In this document: piece by piece, positions 50,607 to 60,316 of the stretch
Numbering within the stretch: the first letter of the stretch is position 1
Layout of the letters: every line of letters begins with the position of its first letter
Assembly (NCBI GenBank): GCA_963575745.1
Contig: CAUYUJ010018559.1
Coordinates: forward strand, 111,993-175,992
Direction: 5' to 3'
DNA: 64,000 nucleotides
From: Prorocentrum cordatum
Lineage: Eukaryota > Sar > Dinophyceae > Prorocentrales > Prorocentraceae
Notes under the pieces: generated by a model
The model's database searches: none
Told to the model about the DNA's origin: nothing
The model's input: the letters and a program-made list of their open reading frames with translations, nothing else
Translations under genes and position numbers: made by a program

Positions 50607-50621
50607 GAAGGGTTGGAGGAG
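50601..50621. repeat. Target-site duplication of LINE-A, 5' side
   Basis: Identical to 43579-43599. The first six bases are shared with the complement of the leader's 5' end. Confidence 0.9.
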
Positions 50622-50700
50622 GAGGAGGAGGAGGAGGAGGAGGAGGAGGAGGAGGAGGAGGAGGAGGAGGAGGAGGTAAGGAGGAGGAGGTAAGGAGGAG
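50622..50700. repeat. (GGA)n microsatellite
   Basis: Continuation of the sequence interrupted by LINE-A. It lies about 220 bp upstream of the transporter start codon. Confidence 0.95.
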
Positions 50701-50916
50701 GGGAAGGTGGCCCCCCCTTTTGGCGCCAGGGCAGATCGGGCGCGTCGACGAGCGATGTCATCGCGGGCGTCGCGGTCGCCGCCGTGTCCGCCGCTTGCTA
50801 CGGTGCTGGCCGATCGCGCAATCGCCGATACCGAGTGGTCGGGTGGGTCGATCGCGTGGCCGTCCCAGCCTTTTCACGGTAGCCGCCGCGATCAAACCAC
50901 ATGACCAGGGGGCACG

Positions 50917-51303
50917 ATGGGCTGCGTGATCGGAAACGCACCAAGGTCCAGAAAGCAGCTTGCGAAGCGTGACTGCTACAAGCTGTTTTTGCGTGTGCGC
51001 CCAGCCCTCGTCGTGACCGTTTTGGTGCTACAGAAGTGTTCCACTGACGCTCTGACCTGGTACACTCGCACGCGCCAGGGTACCCCATATTCAGGCTCCA
51101 GCGCTGCCCTCTTGACCGAGATAGTTAAGTTCCCTATTCTGGCCGTGGCCATCGCAGTGTTCGAGTCTCCCAGAAGGGTGGTGCCAACTTTCCAGAACGC
51201 GACGCGCAACATCTGGGTGCTGTCTTGGGTCGCTGCGGCCTACGCCGCGCAGAATTTGTTCTACTTCCTCTGCCTGGACCACATCTCCCCTGCAGGCTAC
51301 CAG
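50917..51303 (+). CDS. Transporter exon 1 (start codon, helices 1-3)
   Basis: 129 codons from ATG. An in-frame TGA lies 15 nt upstream, so this Met is the first possible one in the frame. Reads MGCVIGNAPRSRKQLAKRDC at the cytosolic N-terminus, a helix PALVVTVLVLQKCSTDAL, YTRTRQGTPYSGSSAALLTE, and NIWVLSWVAAAYAAQNLFYF. It ends AGYQ at a CAG|GTCGGC donor. In the family this Tyr-Gln is followed by x-x-Q-x-K, which is exactly what exon 2 supplies. Confidence 0.88.
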
Positions 51304-54300
51304 GTCGGCGCCACGGCTATATTCACCCTGCCCAAAGATTGTCGCAGCCCCCCTCAGAAGCAGGGTTTGTGAATAAATGTCCACCGCACTGCGCCGAAGC
51401 TCGAGATTCAGCCAGCCCCAGGGCGGAGGCATGGGGGAGGCTTTGATGCGTGGGTTCCGTTGTGCTAGCTCAGAGACAGCCCCCCCCAGCCCCCCCCCCG
51501 GGTAGGTCCCAGCTGGCCTCAACTGGCCCCCCCGAGTAGTTCCAGCTGGCCTCAAAAAAAAGCCCCGAGCAGTCCGTGGCGGTCTTAACACCTCAGCCCT
51601 GGGGTGCGGAGGGCCCCACGGGCGCCGCCTCTGGCGGCGCCAGGGTGTTGAGCCCGCCCCGGACTACTCGGGGGGCCTGTTGAGGCCAGCTGGGACTACT
51701 CGGGGGGCCCTTCAAGGTAAGCCGGGACTGCCTGGGAGGAGGAGGAGGAGGAGGAGGAGGAGGAGGAGGAGGAGGAGGAGGAGGAGGAGGAGGAGGAGGA
51801 GGAGGCCAGACGAAAGTGCTGAGGCTGGAGGAGGCCAGGAGGAGGAGGAGGAGGAGCAGGAGGAGGAGGCCAGGAGGAGGAGGAGGAGGAGGAGGAGGAG
51901 GAGGAGGAGGAGGAGGAGGAGGAGGAGGAAGGGGACTGCCTGCCAGTCCGCTGCTCCTCAGTTGCTGAGCCAGACGAAAGTAATCTTCACCGCCGGCCTC
52001 ATGCGCGTGATGCTCGACAGGCGCTTCTCGTACCAGCAGATAGCGGCGCTGGCGCTGCTCATCGGCGGGCTGGTGGCTACACATTCCAGCGAGGTTCGGG
52101 AGGGGAATTACCCTGTGACGTACCCCACCTTTTCTATACATGTGACGATTATATTCAGGACCACTCAATACTGACTGGCATTCTGAAGGACCCGCAGTGC
52201 GCAGAAAGAGCACCCAGCAGTGCTGTCAGAAGAGCGCAGCAATAAGTCTCGTGGTGATCCGCGTATGACGTACCTCCGCTGGGCCTCCCAGGAGCCCACG
52301 AAAGTGGCGACAATTGCGCAGATCGCAGCCCCCCAGGGGCGGCGAGGTCCCGTGGTGATCTGCGTATGATGTACCTCCGCTGGGCCTCCCAGGAGCCCAC
52401 GAAAGTGGCGACAATTGCGCAGATCGCAGCCCCCCAGGGGCGGCGAGGTCCCGTGGTGATCCGCGTATGATGTACCTCCGCTGGGCCTCCCAGGAGCCCA
52501 CGAAAGTGGCGACAGTTGCGCAGATCGCAGCCCACAGGAGGCGGCGAGGTACCATGGTGATCCGCGTATGGCGTACCTCCGCTGGGCCTCACAGAAGCCC
52601 ACGAAAGTGGCGACAATTGCGCAGATCGCAGCCCCCCAGGGGGCGGCGAGGTACCGAGGTGATCCGCGTATGGCGTACCTCCGCTGAGCCTCCCAGGAGC
52701 CCACGAAAGTGGCGACAATTGCGCAGATCGCAGCCTTCCAGGGGCGGCGAGGTCCCGTGGTGATCCGCGTATGACGTACCTCCAGTGGGTCTCCCAGGAG
52801 CCCACGAAAGTGGCGACAATTGCGCAGATCGCAGCCCCCCAGGGGGCGGCGAGGTACCGTGGTGATCCGCGTATGACGTACCTCCGCTGGGCCTCCCAGG
52901 AGCCCACGAAAGTGGCGACAGTTGCGCAGGTCGCAGCCCCCCAGGGGCGGCGAGGTACGGAGGTGATCCGCGTGGGACCCACCTCCGCTGGGCCTCCCAG
53001 GAGCCCACGAAAGTGGCGACAGTTGCGCAGATCGCAAGCCCCCCAAAGGGCCGGCGAGGTACGGAGGTGATCCGCGTGGGACCCACCTCCGCTGGGCCTC
53101 CCAGGAGCCCACGAAAGTGGCGACAGTTGCGCAGATCGCAAGCCCCCCAGGGGGCGGCGAGGTACCGAGGTGATCAGCGTGGGACCCACCTCCGCTGGGC
53201 CTCCCAGGAGCCCACGAAAGTGGCGACAGTTGCGCAGATTACCGAGGTGGCGTCTCAGGAGCCCACGAAAGTGGCGACAGTTGCGCAGATCGCAGCCCGA
53301 GGCACGAGTCTGCTGGTGCCCAGGAGGGTTGGGACATAATTCAGTCCCACCTCTATAGGTATTGGGGATCCCCGTGTGTCAGAGGAAGGGCAACGTCATG
53401 CTCTCGAGGCCTCGCTGGAAGCGAATCTTGAAGAGCAGTTCTACCTGCCAGTTTGCCTCGAGGCCCTTCGCCATATTCGTTGGTTCTGTTCTGCCATTTG
53501 GGCCCGACGCAGCTGTTTAGTGACGTTTCCCAGCGCCGTTGTTTTATCGTATTCGTTTCCCCCGGTGGGGCCCCTGGTCTGAACCGTTTTCGAACTAGCT
53601 CCAGACGTCCTTCGGCTCCTTGGACTGCCCAGGCCGTTTCTGTGAGCAGTTTTTTTTCACCGTTTTGAAGAACCGTTTTTGTGCTTGCCTTTTTCGTGAG
53701 CAAGAAACAGTTTTGTGAAAACGGTAAAAGACAGCCCTGCCGTTTCCAGGGCCCACTACAAGAGCAGGACCAGGGAGAAATGATCATGTCGCGTGTCTGT
53801 CGCTGCTTGGGCACCGCCACCAGCCCAACGGCGATCATGAGTTTGGCGTGGCCCCGCAGAAGATGCCAAGGGGTGTCCGGTCCACGGGCTGCGCCATAGG
53901 CTGCGCGATCCATGGGGTGCGTCATAGGTTGCACCATCCACGGGTAGCGTCAGCGGTTGCACAATCGGTTGCGCCATCCAGGGGTTGCAACGTAGATTGC
54001 GCGCCGCAGGTTGTTCCAAGGGTTGCACCATCCGTGGGAAGCGCCAGAGGTTTCGCAACCTGTTGCTCTCTCGGCTGCCAAACGTAAGCAACTTGTTATT
54101 GTCTGCGCTGCGCCATGGGTGACCCATTAGACCGCCGAAGATAACGTAGCCTGGTGGGTTGTCCCATGGGCCTTCCTCGGCTGACGAAAGTAAATGGCTT
54201 GTTATTGGTTGGTGCATGGGTTGGGCAATCGTCTGCCTAGCATAACGGTTGCACATGTGGCCGCAGAACGTAAAACGCTTGCTTTGGGTTTCGCCATAGG

Positions 54301-55094
54301 TTGCGCACTCGGTTGCCGAGCATCAAGCGGCCCGTCATTAGTTGCGGCATGGGTTGCACATTCGGCGGCCGAACATACGTAGCACGGGCTGCTGTTTGTC
54401 ACCCCATAGGTTGTGCATTTTACCGCCAGACATAGCATGGCCTGCAATTGGTTGCGCCATGGGTTGCGCCACCCGGCCGTTGAATGAGATGGCTGGTCAT
54501 TGATTGCGCCATGGGTTGCGCGTTCGGCTGCCGAACACAACATTGCCTGCGATTGATTCCGCCATGAAGTTGTGCCACTTGGCTGCCGAATACGAATTAG
54601 CCTGCCATTGTTTGCGCCTTAAGCTGCGGTCTCGGCGGCCGCACATAAATTTGCCTGCGACTGATTCCGCCATGCGTTGCGCACTTGGCGGCAGAATATG
54701 AGAACATGCATACGACTGGCTGCGCCATGGTTTTCTCTCTCGGCGGCCGGACGAGGAACGGCGCGGCATTGGTTGCGCCAAAGGTTGCGCAGTCGGCCGC
54801 CGATCGCAAAACGGTTTGTTTCTGGATGCGCAATAGGATGAGCACTCGGGTGCCGAGTATAAAACGGCCTGGTCTGAGTTGTGGCATGGGTCGCACATTT
54901 GGAGGCCGAACACAACACTCACGGCCATAGCTTGTGCCTTCGAAGGCAGACAAGAACATCGCTTGCCAAGAAGGGCGAACAGACGAGTCAGTCAGTCTGT
55001 CGGCCTGGCGAAAAGTGCATTATGATTACGCCGGAAGTGAGAATTACGCGTCATATCTGCACACATGTGATTATGCGTATTTCGATATGTGCAC

Positions 55095-55136
<42 letters not shown>

Positions 55137-58100
55137 GGGGGCGAGGCCGGGGGCCCCAGGACAAGTGCCTCCACCCCCCATGGCGGGACCGGGGCTCATT
55201 TTCCCTGTGTTTTTACCGGGTTTCCGCGTCCTGGGCCTCGGAGGCCGCCGCCTCCGACCCCCCATGGGCCAGGAGGGCCTCCAGAGGCTCCCAAGACGGC
55301 CCATGCGGGCCCCGAGTCGCCGAAAGACCGCTCCAGGACGCCCAAGATAGGCCCAAGACGGCCCGAGAGGCGCCCCAAGGCACTCCACGACGCTTCAAGA
55401 CGCCTCTCCAGAGCGCTTCCAGAGGCCGAAATCGTCAATTTTACGAAGATTTTCGACCGATTTTGGCCTTCCAGCCTTTTCGGCTGTCCGACGTTCCGAG
55501 ATGGCTCAATAGGCCCCCAAGAGCGCCCCAAGACGGCCCAAGAGGGCCCCAAGACGGCCCCAGAGTCGCCCAAGACAGCCCAACGGAGCCCCAAGACGGC
55601 CCCAAGATGCGCCCAAGAGGGGGACCACGACTCCAAAATTCGAATCTCCGGCTTGAAGAGTGCCCCAGGAGGCCCCAAGGAGCCCCCAAGATGCCCCAGG
55701 ATGCCCCCAACAGGCACCCAGGAGGCCCAAACGATGCCTACAGAGGCCACAAAACAGCCCCGAGGAGGCCCCACAACGGTCCCAAAACGGCAACCGAGAA
55801 GCTGCGAAACTGCTTTCACGACGTCCCCGACAGGCCAACCACGAGATCCAAAGCAACACCCATGAGGCCTCTGACCCACCACCCAGGGCACGGTGGCGGC
55901 AGCAGTGACAGCACTTGTGCACAGCATGTTCCGGCGGGAGCCTTCCGGAACACGCTGCAGGAGGAGGAGGAAGATCAGGAGGAGAGAGAGCTGGAGTGGG
56001 AGGAGGAGGAGGGGGGAGGGGGACGAGGAGGAGGAAGAGGCCTCCCAGACAGCTCCAAGATAGCCGAAGAGGCTTCCAAGAGGGCCCTGGGCGGCCCACG
56101 AGGGCCCCAAGGCGGTGCCTGAGGCGCCCAAGACGGCCCGAGAGGGCCCCAAGACGGCCCCAAGAGAGGCCCAAGAAGGGAAACACGAACCGAGAATCCG
56201 AGCTTTCTACCCCGAGAGGTTCTCGGGAAGTCCCAAGAGGCCCCCAATCGGATCCAAGAGGCCCCCAAGAAGCTCCCCGACGAGGTTCCAAGAGATCTCC
56301 CAAGGTGGCCCCAAGAGGCACAACTCATTGTTTTACGATTGGGCTTTGACGGGTTCTGCCTTTTGGCATCCCGATGCTCCAAGACGGCCCAAGAGGCTTC
56401 CAATACCGCTCCCATATAGAGGAAGAGGCCTCCAAGAGGGCCCCAAGACGGCCCGCGAGGGCCCCAAGACGGTGCTTGAGGCGCCCAAGACGGCCCGAGA
56501 GGGCCCCAAGAGCCCCAAGAGAGGCCCAAGAAGGGGAACGCGACCCAACAGCAGAGCGGTCCCCCCACAAGGCCCACAGGAGGCCGCAAGAGGCCCCCAA
56601 GTGGTCCGACGAGGACCCCAAAAGCTTCCCGAGGGCCTAAAAGGCCACCAGGAGACGTCCAAGAGGCTTTCAAATAGCCCAAGAGTGCCCTCGATGCGTC
56701 AAAACTGCTTCCAGGAGGCCCCTGGGAGGCTTCCGGATTGCCTCAATCTGGCCGCAGGTGGCCTCAAGTCGGGCCTCCACGCAGCCAAGACGGCCAATGA
56801 CGGCTTCAGATTGCAGAACCGATGCCCCCAAGGGACCCTCAGACGCCCCCCCAAGAAGCACCCAAGAGGTGCCTCCAACAGCCAGTTGACGAAGCATGCG
56901 GAACACCCCAGAAGATCCTCAGATGCCGTCGCGCGCCTGTGCTTGATAGCGTTGTCCAAGATCGTCCAGCGCCCCCCGGCCTGGGCTAGAACCTGAGCGC
57001 GCGCGAAGCGCGCGCGATGGTTCTAACCCAGGGGCCCGAAAACAGCTGCCCGACCCTCCATGCGAGTACCGGGGCTCATTTTCGCTGTGTTTTCACGGGG
57101 TTTCGGCGTCCCGGGCCTCGGAGGCCGCCGCGATGGTCCCGGACATTTTCCAGATCCTCGGCGCGGGCTCCAAGACCATTCCGCAGAGGGCTCCAACAGG
57201 CTCCAGGGCAGCCCAAGAGGGCTCCAAGACGGCTCCAGGAACGACTGCAGGGTCTCATTTTTTTTTTTTTTGTTTTCTGCAAGACGGCTCCAGGAAGACT
57301 GCATGTCTTCTGAGGATGGCTTCCGCCTCTTGCCCCGAGCATCCCAAACTGCCTGAACGGTTCCCACTCGCCTTCCTCAAACCCAGCGCTTGCCCAAGCG
57401 CGTTCCGGACGGTCTTCGCCGGAACGCGCTGGAATGATCACGCGCTGCGGTTTCCCATGCCAACGTCCTCGGACGTGGGCGCCCTGCCACGAGCGCGTTC
57501 CGGGAAGATGCTCCTGGAACGCGCTGAAAAGATATGGCCACATCTCGGGGACGCTCCCGGCACTGCTGCCCCAGCCTTTCTGGGCAGCCTCCACAGCGCT
57601 CCAGGAGGGCCCAAGACGCCCCCTAGGAGCCCCCAGAATGCGAAAGGATGGCCCAAGACGCTCCCGAGCAGCCCAAGTCAGCCTTCCGACGGCTCTCGAG
57701 GCTCCCAGGTGGCCTCCAAGAGACCCCAAGAAGTCTGATAGGTATCGCGGTACGGCCCGGAGAGGCCAAAATCGTATATGTTCAATGTTCTTTTCAATGT
57801 TTTTGGCTTCTCGCGTTTTCGAGCTCCCATCGGTCCAAGAGCGCCGAAAAGCCTCCATGGGGGTACTGGGGCTCATTTTCCTGTGTTTTTTAAAGGGTTT
57901 CCGCGTCCTGGGCCTCGGAGGGCGCCGCCTCCGACCCCCCATGGGAGGAGGGGCGGCCGGGGAGGTCCAAAATAGTCCAGGAGGGCCTCCAGAGGCTCCC
58001 AAGACGGCCCAAGCGGGCCCCGAGTCGCCGAAAGACCGCTCCAGGACGCCCAAGATAGGCCCAAGACGGCCCGAGAGGCCCCCCAAGGCACTCCACGACG

Positions 58101-60316
58101 CTTCAAGACGCCTCTCCAGAGCGCTTCCAGAGGCCGAAATCGTCAAGTTGACGAAGGTTTTCGAACGATTTTGACCTTCCAGCCTTTTCGGCTGTCCGAC
58201 GTTCCGAGACGGCTCAATAGGCCCCCAAGAGCGCCCCAAGCCCCAAGCCCCAGAGTCGCCCAAGACACAGCCCAACAGAGCCCCAAGACGGCCCCAAGAT
58301 GCGCCCAAGAGAGGGACCACGACTCCAAAATTCGACCCTCCCGCTTGAAGAGTGCCCCAGGAGGCCCCAAGGAGCCCCCAAGAGGCCCCAGGAGGCCCCC
58401 AAGAGGCACCCAGGAGCCCCAAACGAGGCCTAAAGAGGCCACAAAGCAGCCCGAGGAGGCCCCACAACGGTCCCAAAACGGCTACCGAGAAGCTGCGAAA
58501 CTGCCTTCACGACGTCCCCGACAGGCCAACCACGAGATCCAAAGCAACACCCATGAGGCCTCTGACCCACCACCCAGGGCACGGTGGCGGCAGCAGTGAC
58601 AGCACTTGTGCACAGCATGTTCCGCGGGAGCCTTCCGGAACACGCTGCAGGAGGAGGAAGATCAGGAGGAGAGAGAGAGCTGGAGTGGGAGGAGGAGGAG
58701 GAGGAGGGGGACGAGGAGGAGGAAGAGGCCTCCCAGACAGCTCCAAGATAGCCGAAGAGGCTTCCAAGAGGGCCCTGGGCGGCCCACGAGGGCCCTAAGG
58801 CGGTGCCTGAGGCGCCCAAGACGGCCCGAGAGGGCCCCAAGACGGCCCCAAGAGAGGCCCAAGAAGGGAAACATGAACCGAGACTCCGAGCTTTCTACCC
58901 CGAGAGGTTCTCGGGAAGTCCCAGGAGGCCCCCAATCGGATCCAAGAGGCCCCCAAGAAGCTCCCAAGAGGGCCGACAAGGCTCCAAGAGATCTTCCAAG
59001 GTGGCCCCAAGAGGCACAACTCATTGTTTTACGATTGGGCTTTGACGTTTTTTGTTTTCGGCCTTTTGGCATCCCGATGCTCCAAGACGGCCCCAAAGGC
59101 TTCCAATACCGCTCCCACATAGAGGAATAGGCCTCCAAGAGGGCCCCAAGACGGCCCGCGAGAACCCCAAGACGGTGCTTGAGGCGCCCAAGATGGCCCG
59201 AGAGGGCCCCAAGAGCCCCAAGAGAGGCCCGAGAAGGGGAACGCGACCCAACAGCAGAGCGGTCCCCCCACAAGGCCCACAGGAGGCTGCAAGAGGCCCC
59301 AAAGTGGTCCGACGAGGACCCCAAAAGCTCCCCGAGGGCCTAAAAGGCCACCAGGAGACGTCCAAGAGGTTTTAAAATAGCCCAAGAGTGCCCCAAATGC
59401 ATCAAAACTGCTTCCAGGAGGCCCCCGGGAGGCTTCCGGATTGCCTCAATCTGGCCGCAGGTGGCCTCAAGTCGGGCCTCCACGCAGCCAAGACGGCCAA
59501 TGACGGCTTCAGATTGCAGAGCCGATGCCCCCAAGGGACCCTCAGACGCCCCCCCAAGAGGCACCCAAGAGGTGCCTCCAACAGCCAGTTGACGAAGCAT
59601 GCGGAACACCCTAGAAGCTCCTCAGATGCCGTCGCGCGCCTGTGCTTGATAGCGTTGTCCAAGATCGTCCAGCGCCCCCCCGGCCTGGGCTAGAACCTGA
59701 GCGCGCGCGAAGCGCGCGCGATGGTTCTAGTATATCTATATCTCTCTATATATATATATGTATGTATACGTCGTGCATTTGCACATGTATGTATACACAT
59801 CTACTCATACGTACAGAGCGAGAGAGAGAGAGAGAGAGCGACCAAAACATGACATATCTGTGTACGGCAGCACATGTTTGGCATATGCTCCAAACGCTCT
59901 CGGAGGGGAGCGGAGGAAAGCACCTGATTTTGCGCTAGCGATGCTTACTTGCTTAGTTCCCCTGCAAGGACGAATGGGTTTCTAACCTGCAGTTGACCTC
60001 GTGGATCATTTTCTGGGTTCTTGTTGTCCGGACTATGGAAGGTGGGTTCGCTGGACTCTCGCAAAGCATTGCGGAGCTCACCGTTGGCTTCACGCCGGCA
60101 GTTTGGGTGATGGTTTTATTGAAGGCTTTGAATTGCATCATTATCCCCGCCTGTCTGAAGTACGCGGACAATATAATATATGGCTACGCGAAGGCAGCAT
60201 CGATTGTGTTGACCTGTGCCACCACGAGTATGATCACCTCGAGCCTGCCTGAATCTAGCATGCTATTTGGTTTCGCGATGGTGGTGTCCTCCATGTGGTT
60301 GTACGGCCGTGGCTGA
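50917..60316 (+). CDS. Nucleotide-sugar transporter (SLC35A type), spliced gene
   Basis: Three exons on plus (50917-51303, 51962-52093, 59957-60316), all joined in phase 0 with GT-AG introns, together 292 residues. Members of this drug/metabolite-transporter family exchange UDP- or CMP-sugars for nucleoside monophosphates across the Golgi or ER membrane. Family landmarks in order: a hydrophobic first helix ending in Tyr-Thr-Arg, SSAALLTEIVKF, AAQNLFYFLCLDHISPAGYQ joined to LLSQTKVIFTAGLM, DRRFSYQQIAALALLIGG, EWVSNLQL, VGFTPAVWVMVLLKALN and KYADNIIYGYAKAASIVL. The family's segment between helix 5 and W-x-x-N-x-Q-L, usually 35-45 residues, is missing here, so another exon may lie unseen in the 7.86-kb intron. 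Substrate cannot be told. Confidence 0.85.
51304..51961 (+). other. Transporter intron 1 (658 bp)
   Basis: GT at 51304-51305, AG at 51960-51961 (CTCCTCAG). It contains a ~230-bp fold-back and two GGA tracts (about 51737-51805 and 51836-51930). The downstream tract ends about 30 bp before the acceptor, leaving only a short pyrimidine-containing stretch (CTGCTCCTCAG). Confidence 0.8.
51497..51728. repeat. Large fold-back element in transporter intron 1
   Basis: The left arm (about 51503-51572) carries GTCCCAGCTGGCCTCAAC, GGCCCCCCCGAGTAGT, CCAGCTGGCCTCAA and CCCCGAGCAGTCCG. The right arm (about 51660-51715) carries the complements: GGACTACTCGGGGGGCC, GTTGAGGCCAGCTGGGAC and ACTACTCGGGGGGCCC. The centre contains a perfect hairpin GGCGCCGCC-TCT-GGCGGCGCC (51621-51641). 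Confidence 0.85.
51962..52093 (+). CDS. Transporter exon 2 (helices 4-5)
   Basis: 44 codons, phase 0: LLSQTKVIFTAGLMRVMLDR, RFSYQQIAALALLIGG, LVATHSSE. The Q-x-K and the DRRFSYQQ loop are family hallmarks (compare Q-L-K-I and RRLS-x-x-Q in animal members). The donor chosen is GAG|GTTCGG. The frame stays open to about 52170, so a later donor such as CCT|GTGACG is possible. Confidence 0.85.
52251..53335. repeat. ~101-bp tandem array, about 11 copies
   Basis: Unit starts GTGGTGATCCGCGTATGACG, continues CTGGGCCTCCCAGGAGCCCA and GTGGCGACAATTGCGCAGATC, and ends GGGGCGGCGAGGT. Starts at 52251, 52352 and 52453 give a 101-bp period; later units run 101-104 bp. The last copies are truncated. All frames stay open because the unit lacks stops on minus. 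Confidence 0.95.
53885..54925. repeat. ~57-60-bp degenerate tandem array
   Basis: About 17 units of the form GCCATGGGTTGCGCA-TTCGGC-GCCGAACATA followed by GGCCTGC.ATTG. Earlier units (53890-54060) are shorter and more degenerate. It ends where the sequence turns into single-copy DNA before the TA tract. Confidence 0.85.
55096..55132. repeat. (TA)n microsatellite
   Basis: About 18 TA units, directly before repeat unit 1. Confidence 0.95.
55135..57025 (+). repeat. Large repeat unit 1 with terminal hairpin
   Basis: Starts with a CCGGGGCTCATTTTCC..GTG block and TTTCCGCGTCCTGGGCCTCG. It runs through about 1.3 kb of CCAAGACGGCCC words containing a GGA insert at 55960-56035, then a conserved GTTGTCCAAGATCGTCCAGC. 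It ends in the hairpin TAGAACC...GGTTCTA at 56987-57025. It matches 57862-59729 over nearly its full length. Confidence 0.85.
56987..57025. repeat. 39-nt terminal hairpin, copy 1
   Basis: TAGAACC and GGTTCTA arms enclose GCGCGCGC and its complement around a GAAG centre. An identical sequence is at 59691-59729. Confidence 0.95.
57026..57845. repeat. Partial related unit and spacer between large repeats
   Basis: Begins with another copy of the unit start (ACCGGGGCTCATTTTCGC, then CGTCCCGGGCCTCGGAGGCC) but soon diverges into short GGCTCCAAGACGG words. It includes two hairpins with AGCGCGTTCC arms (57397-57430 and 57492-57525). No gene recognised. Confidence 0.7.
57397..57525. repeat. Pair of hairpins with shared arms
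   Basis: AGCGCGTTCCGG (57397-57408) pairs with CCGGAACGCGCT (57419-57430). AGCGCGTTCC (57492-57501) pairs with GGAACGCGCT (57516-57525). The arm word resembles the alternating inverted repeat at 12337-12366. Confidence 0.85.
57862..59729 (+). repeat. Large repeat unit 2 with terminal hairpin
   Basis: Starts CTGGGGCTCATTTTCCTGTG, has the same order of words as unit 1 including the GGA insert (58645-58725), and ends with the identical hairpin at 59691-59729. Small indels and substitutions separate the copies; a 40-bp insert relative to unit 1 is at about 57950-57990. Confidence 0.85.
59691..59729. repeat. 39-nt terminal hairpin, copy 2
   Basis: Same sequence as 56987-57025. Here it is followed by TA-rich microsatellite (to about 59775) and a GAGA tract (59818-59838). 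Confidence 0.95.
59957..60316 (+). CDS. Transporter exon 3 (C-terminal helices and stop)
   Basis: 119 codons plus TGA, phase 0 from acceptor TTGCTTAG. Reads FPCKDEWVSNLQLTSWII, a helix FWVLVVRTMEGG, LTVGFTPAVWVMVLLKALNC, KYADNIIYGYAKAASIVLTC, and MLFGFAMVVSSMWLYGRG to the stop. The GFTP-x-VW and KYADNI-x-x-G-(F/Y)-A motifs are the family's most diagnostic. An alternative acceptor 12 nt downstream (CTGCAAG) would keep the frame and drop four residues. Confidence 0.88.
   Translation, partial: FPCKDEWVSNLQLTSWIIFWVLVVRTMEGGFAGLSQSIAELTVGFTPAVWVMVLLKALNCIIIPACLKYADNIIYGYAKAASIVLTCATTSMITSSLPESSMLFGFAMVVSSMWLYGRG

Larger units (their letters stand above)
52094..59956 (+). other. Transporter intron 2 (about 7.86 kb, repeat-filled)
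   Basis: Donor GT at 52094, acceptor TTGCTTAG ending 59956. It holds a 101-bp tandem array, a ~57-bp array and the two ~1.85-kb repeat units. The stretch 53345-53880 between the arrays is not repetitive and contains alternating C/AAACGGTTTT-like words (CCGTTTT, AAACGGT), but I find no exon in it. A middle exon encoding roughly 35-45 residues is expected but was not found. Confidence 0.7.

Noticed and set aside
52155-53189. 344-aa minus ORF in the 101-bp array
   Set aside because: Purely a translation of the tandem repeat inside an intron; no start context or domain.
52251-53335. CRISPR array
   Set aside because: The whole 101-bp unit is conserved; there are no unique spacers, and the genome is eukaryotic.
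55135-59640. Several 200-460-aa frames on both strands in the large repeat units
   Set aside because: Both strands stay open across degenerate CCAAGACGG words; Trp/Gly/Leu or Pro/Lys/Arg-rich low complexity, not genes.
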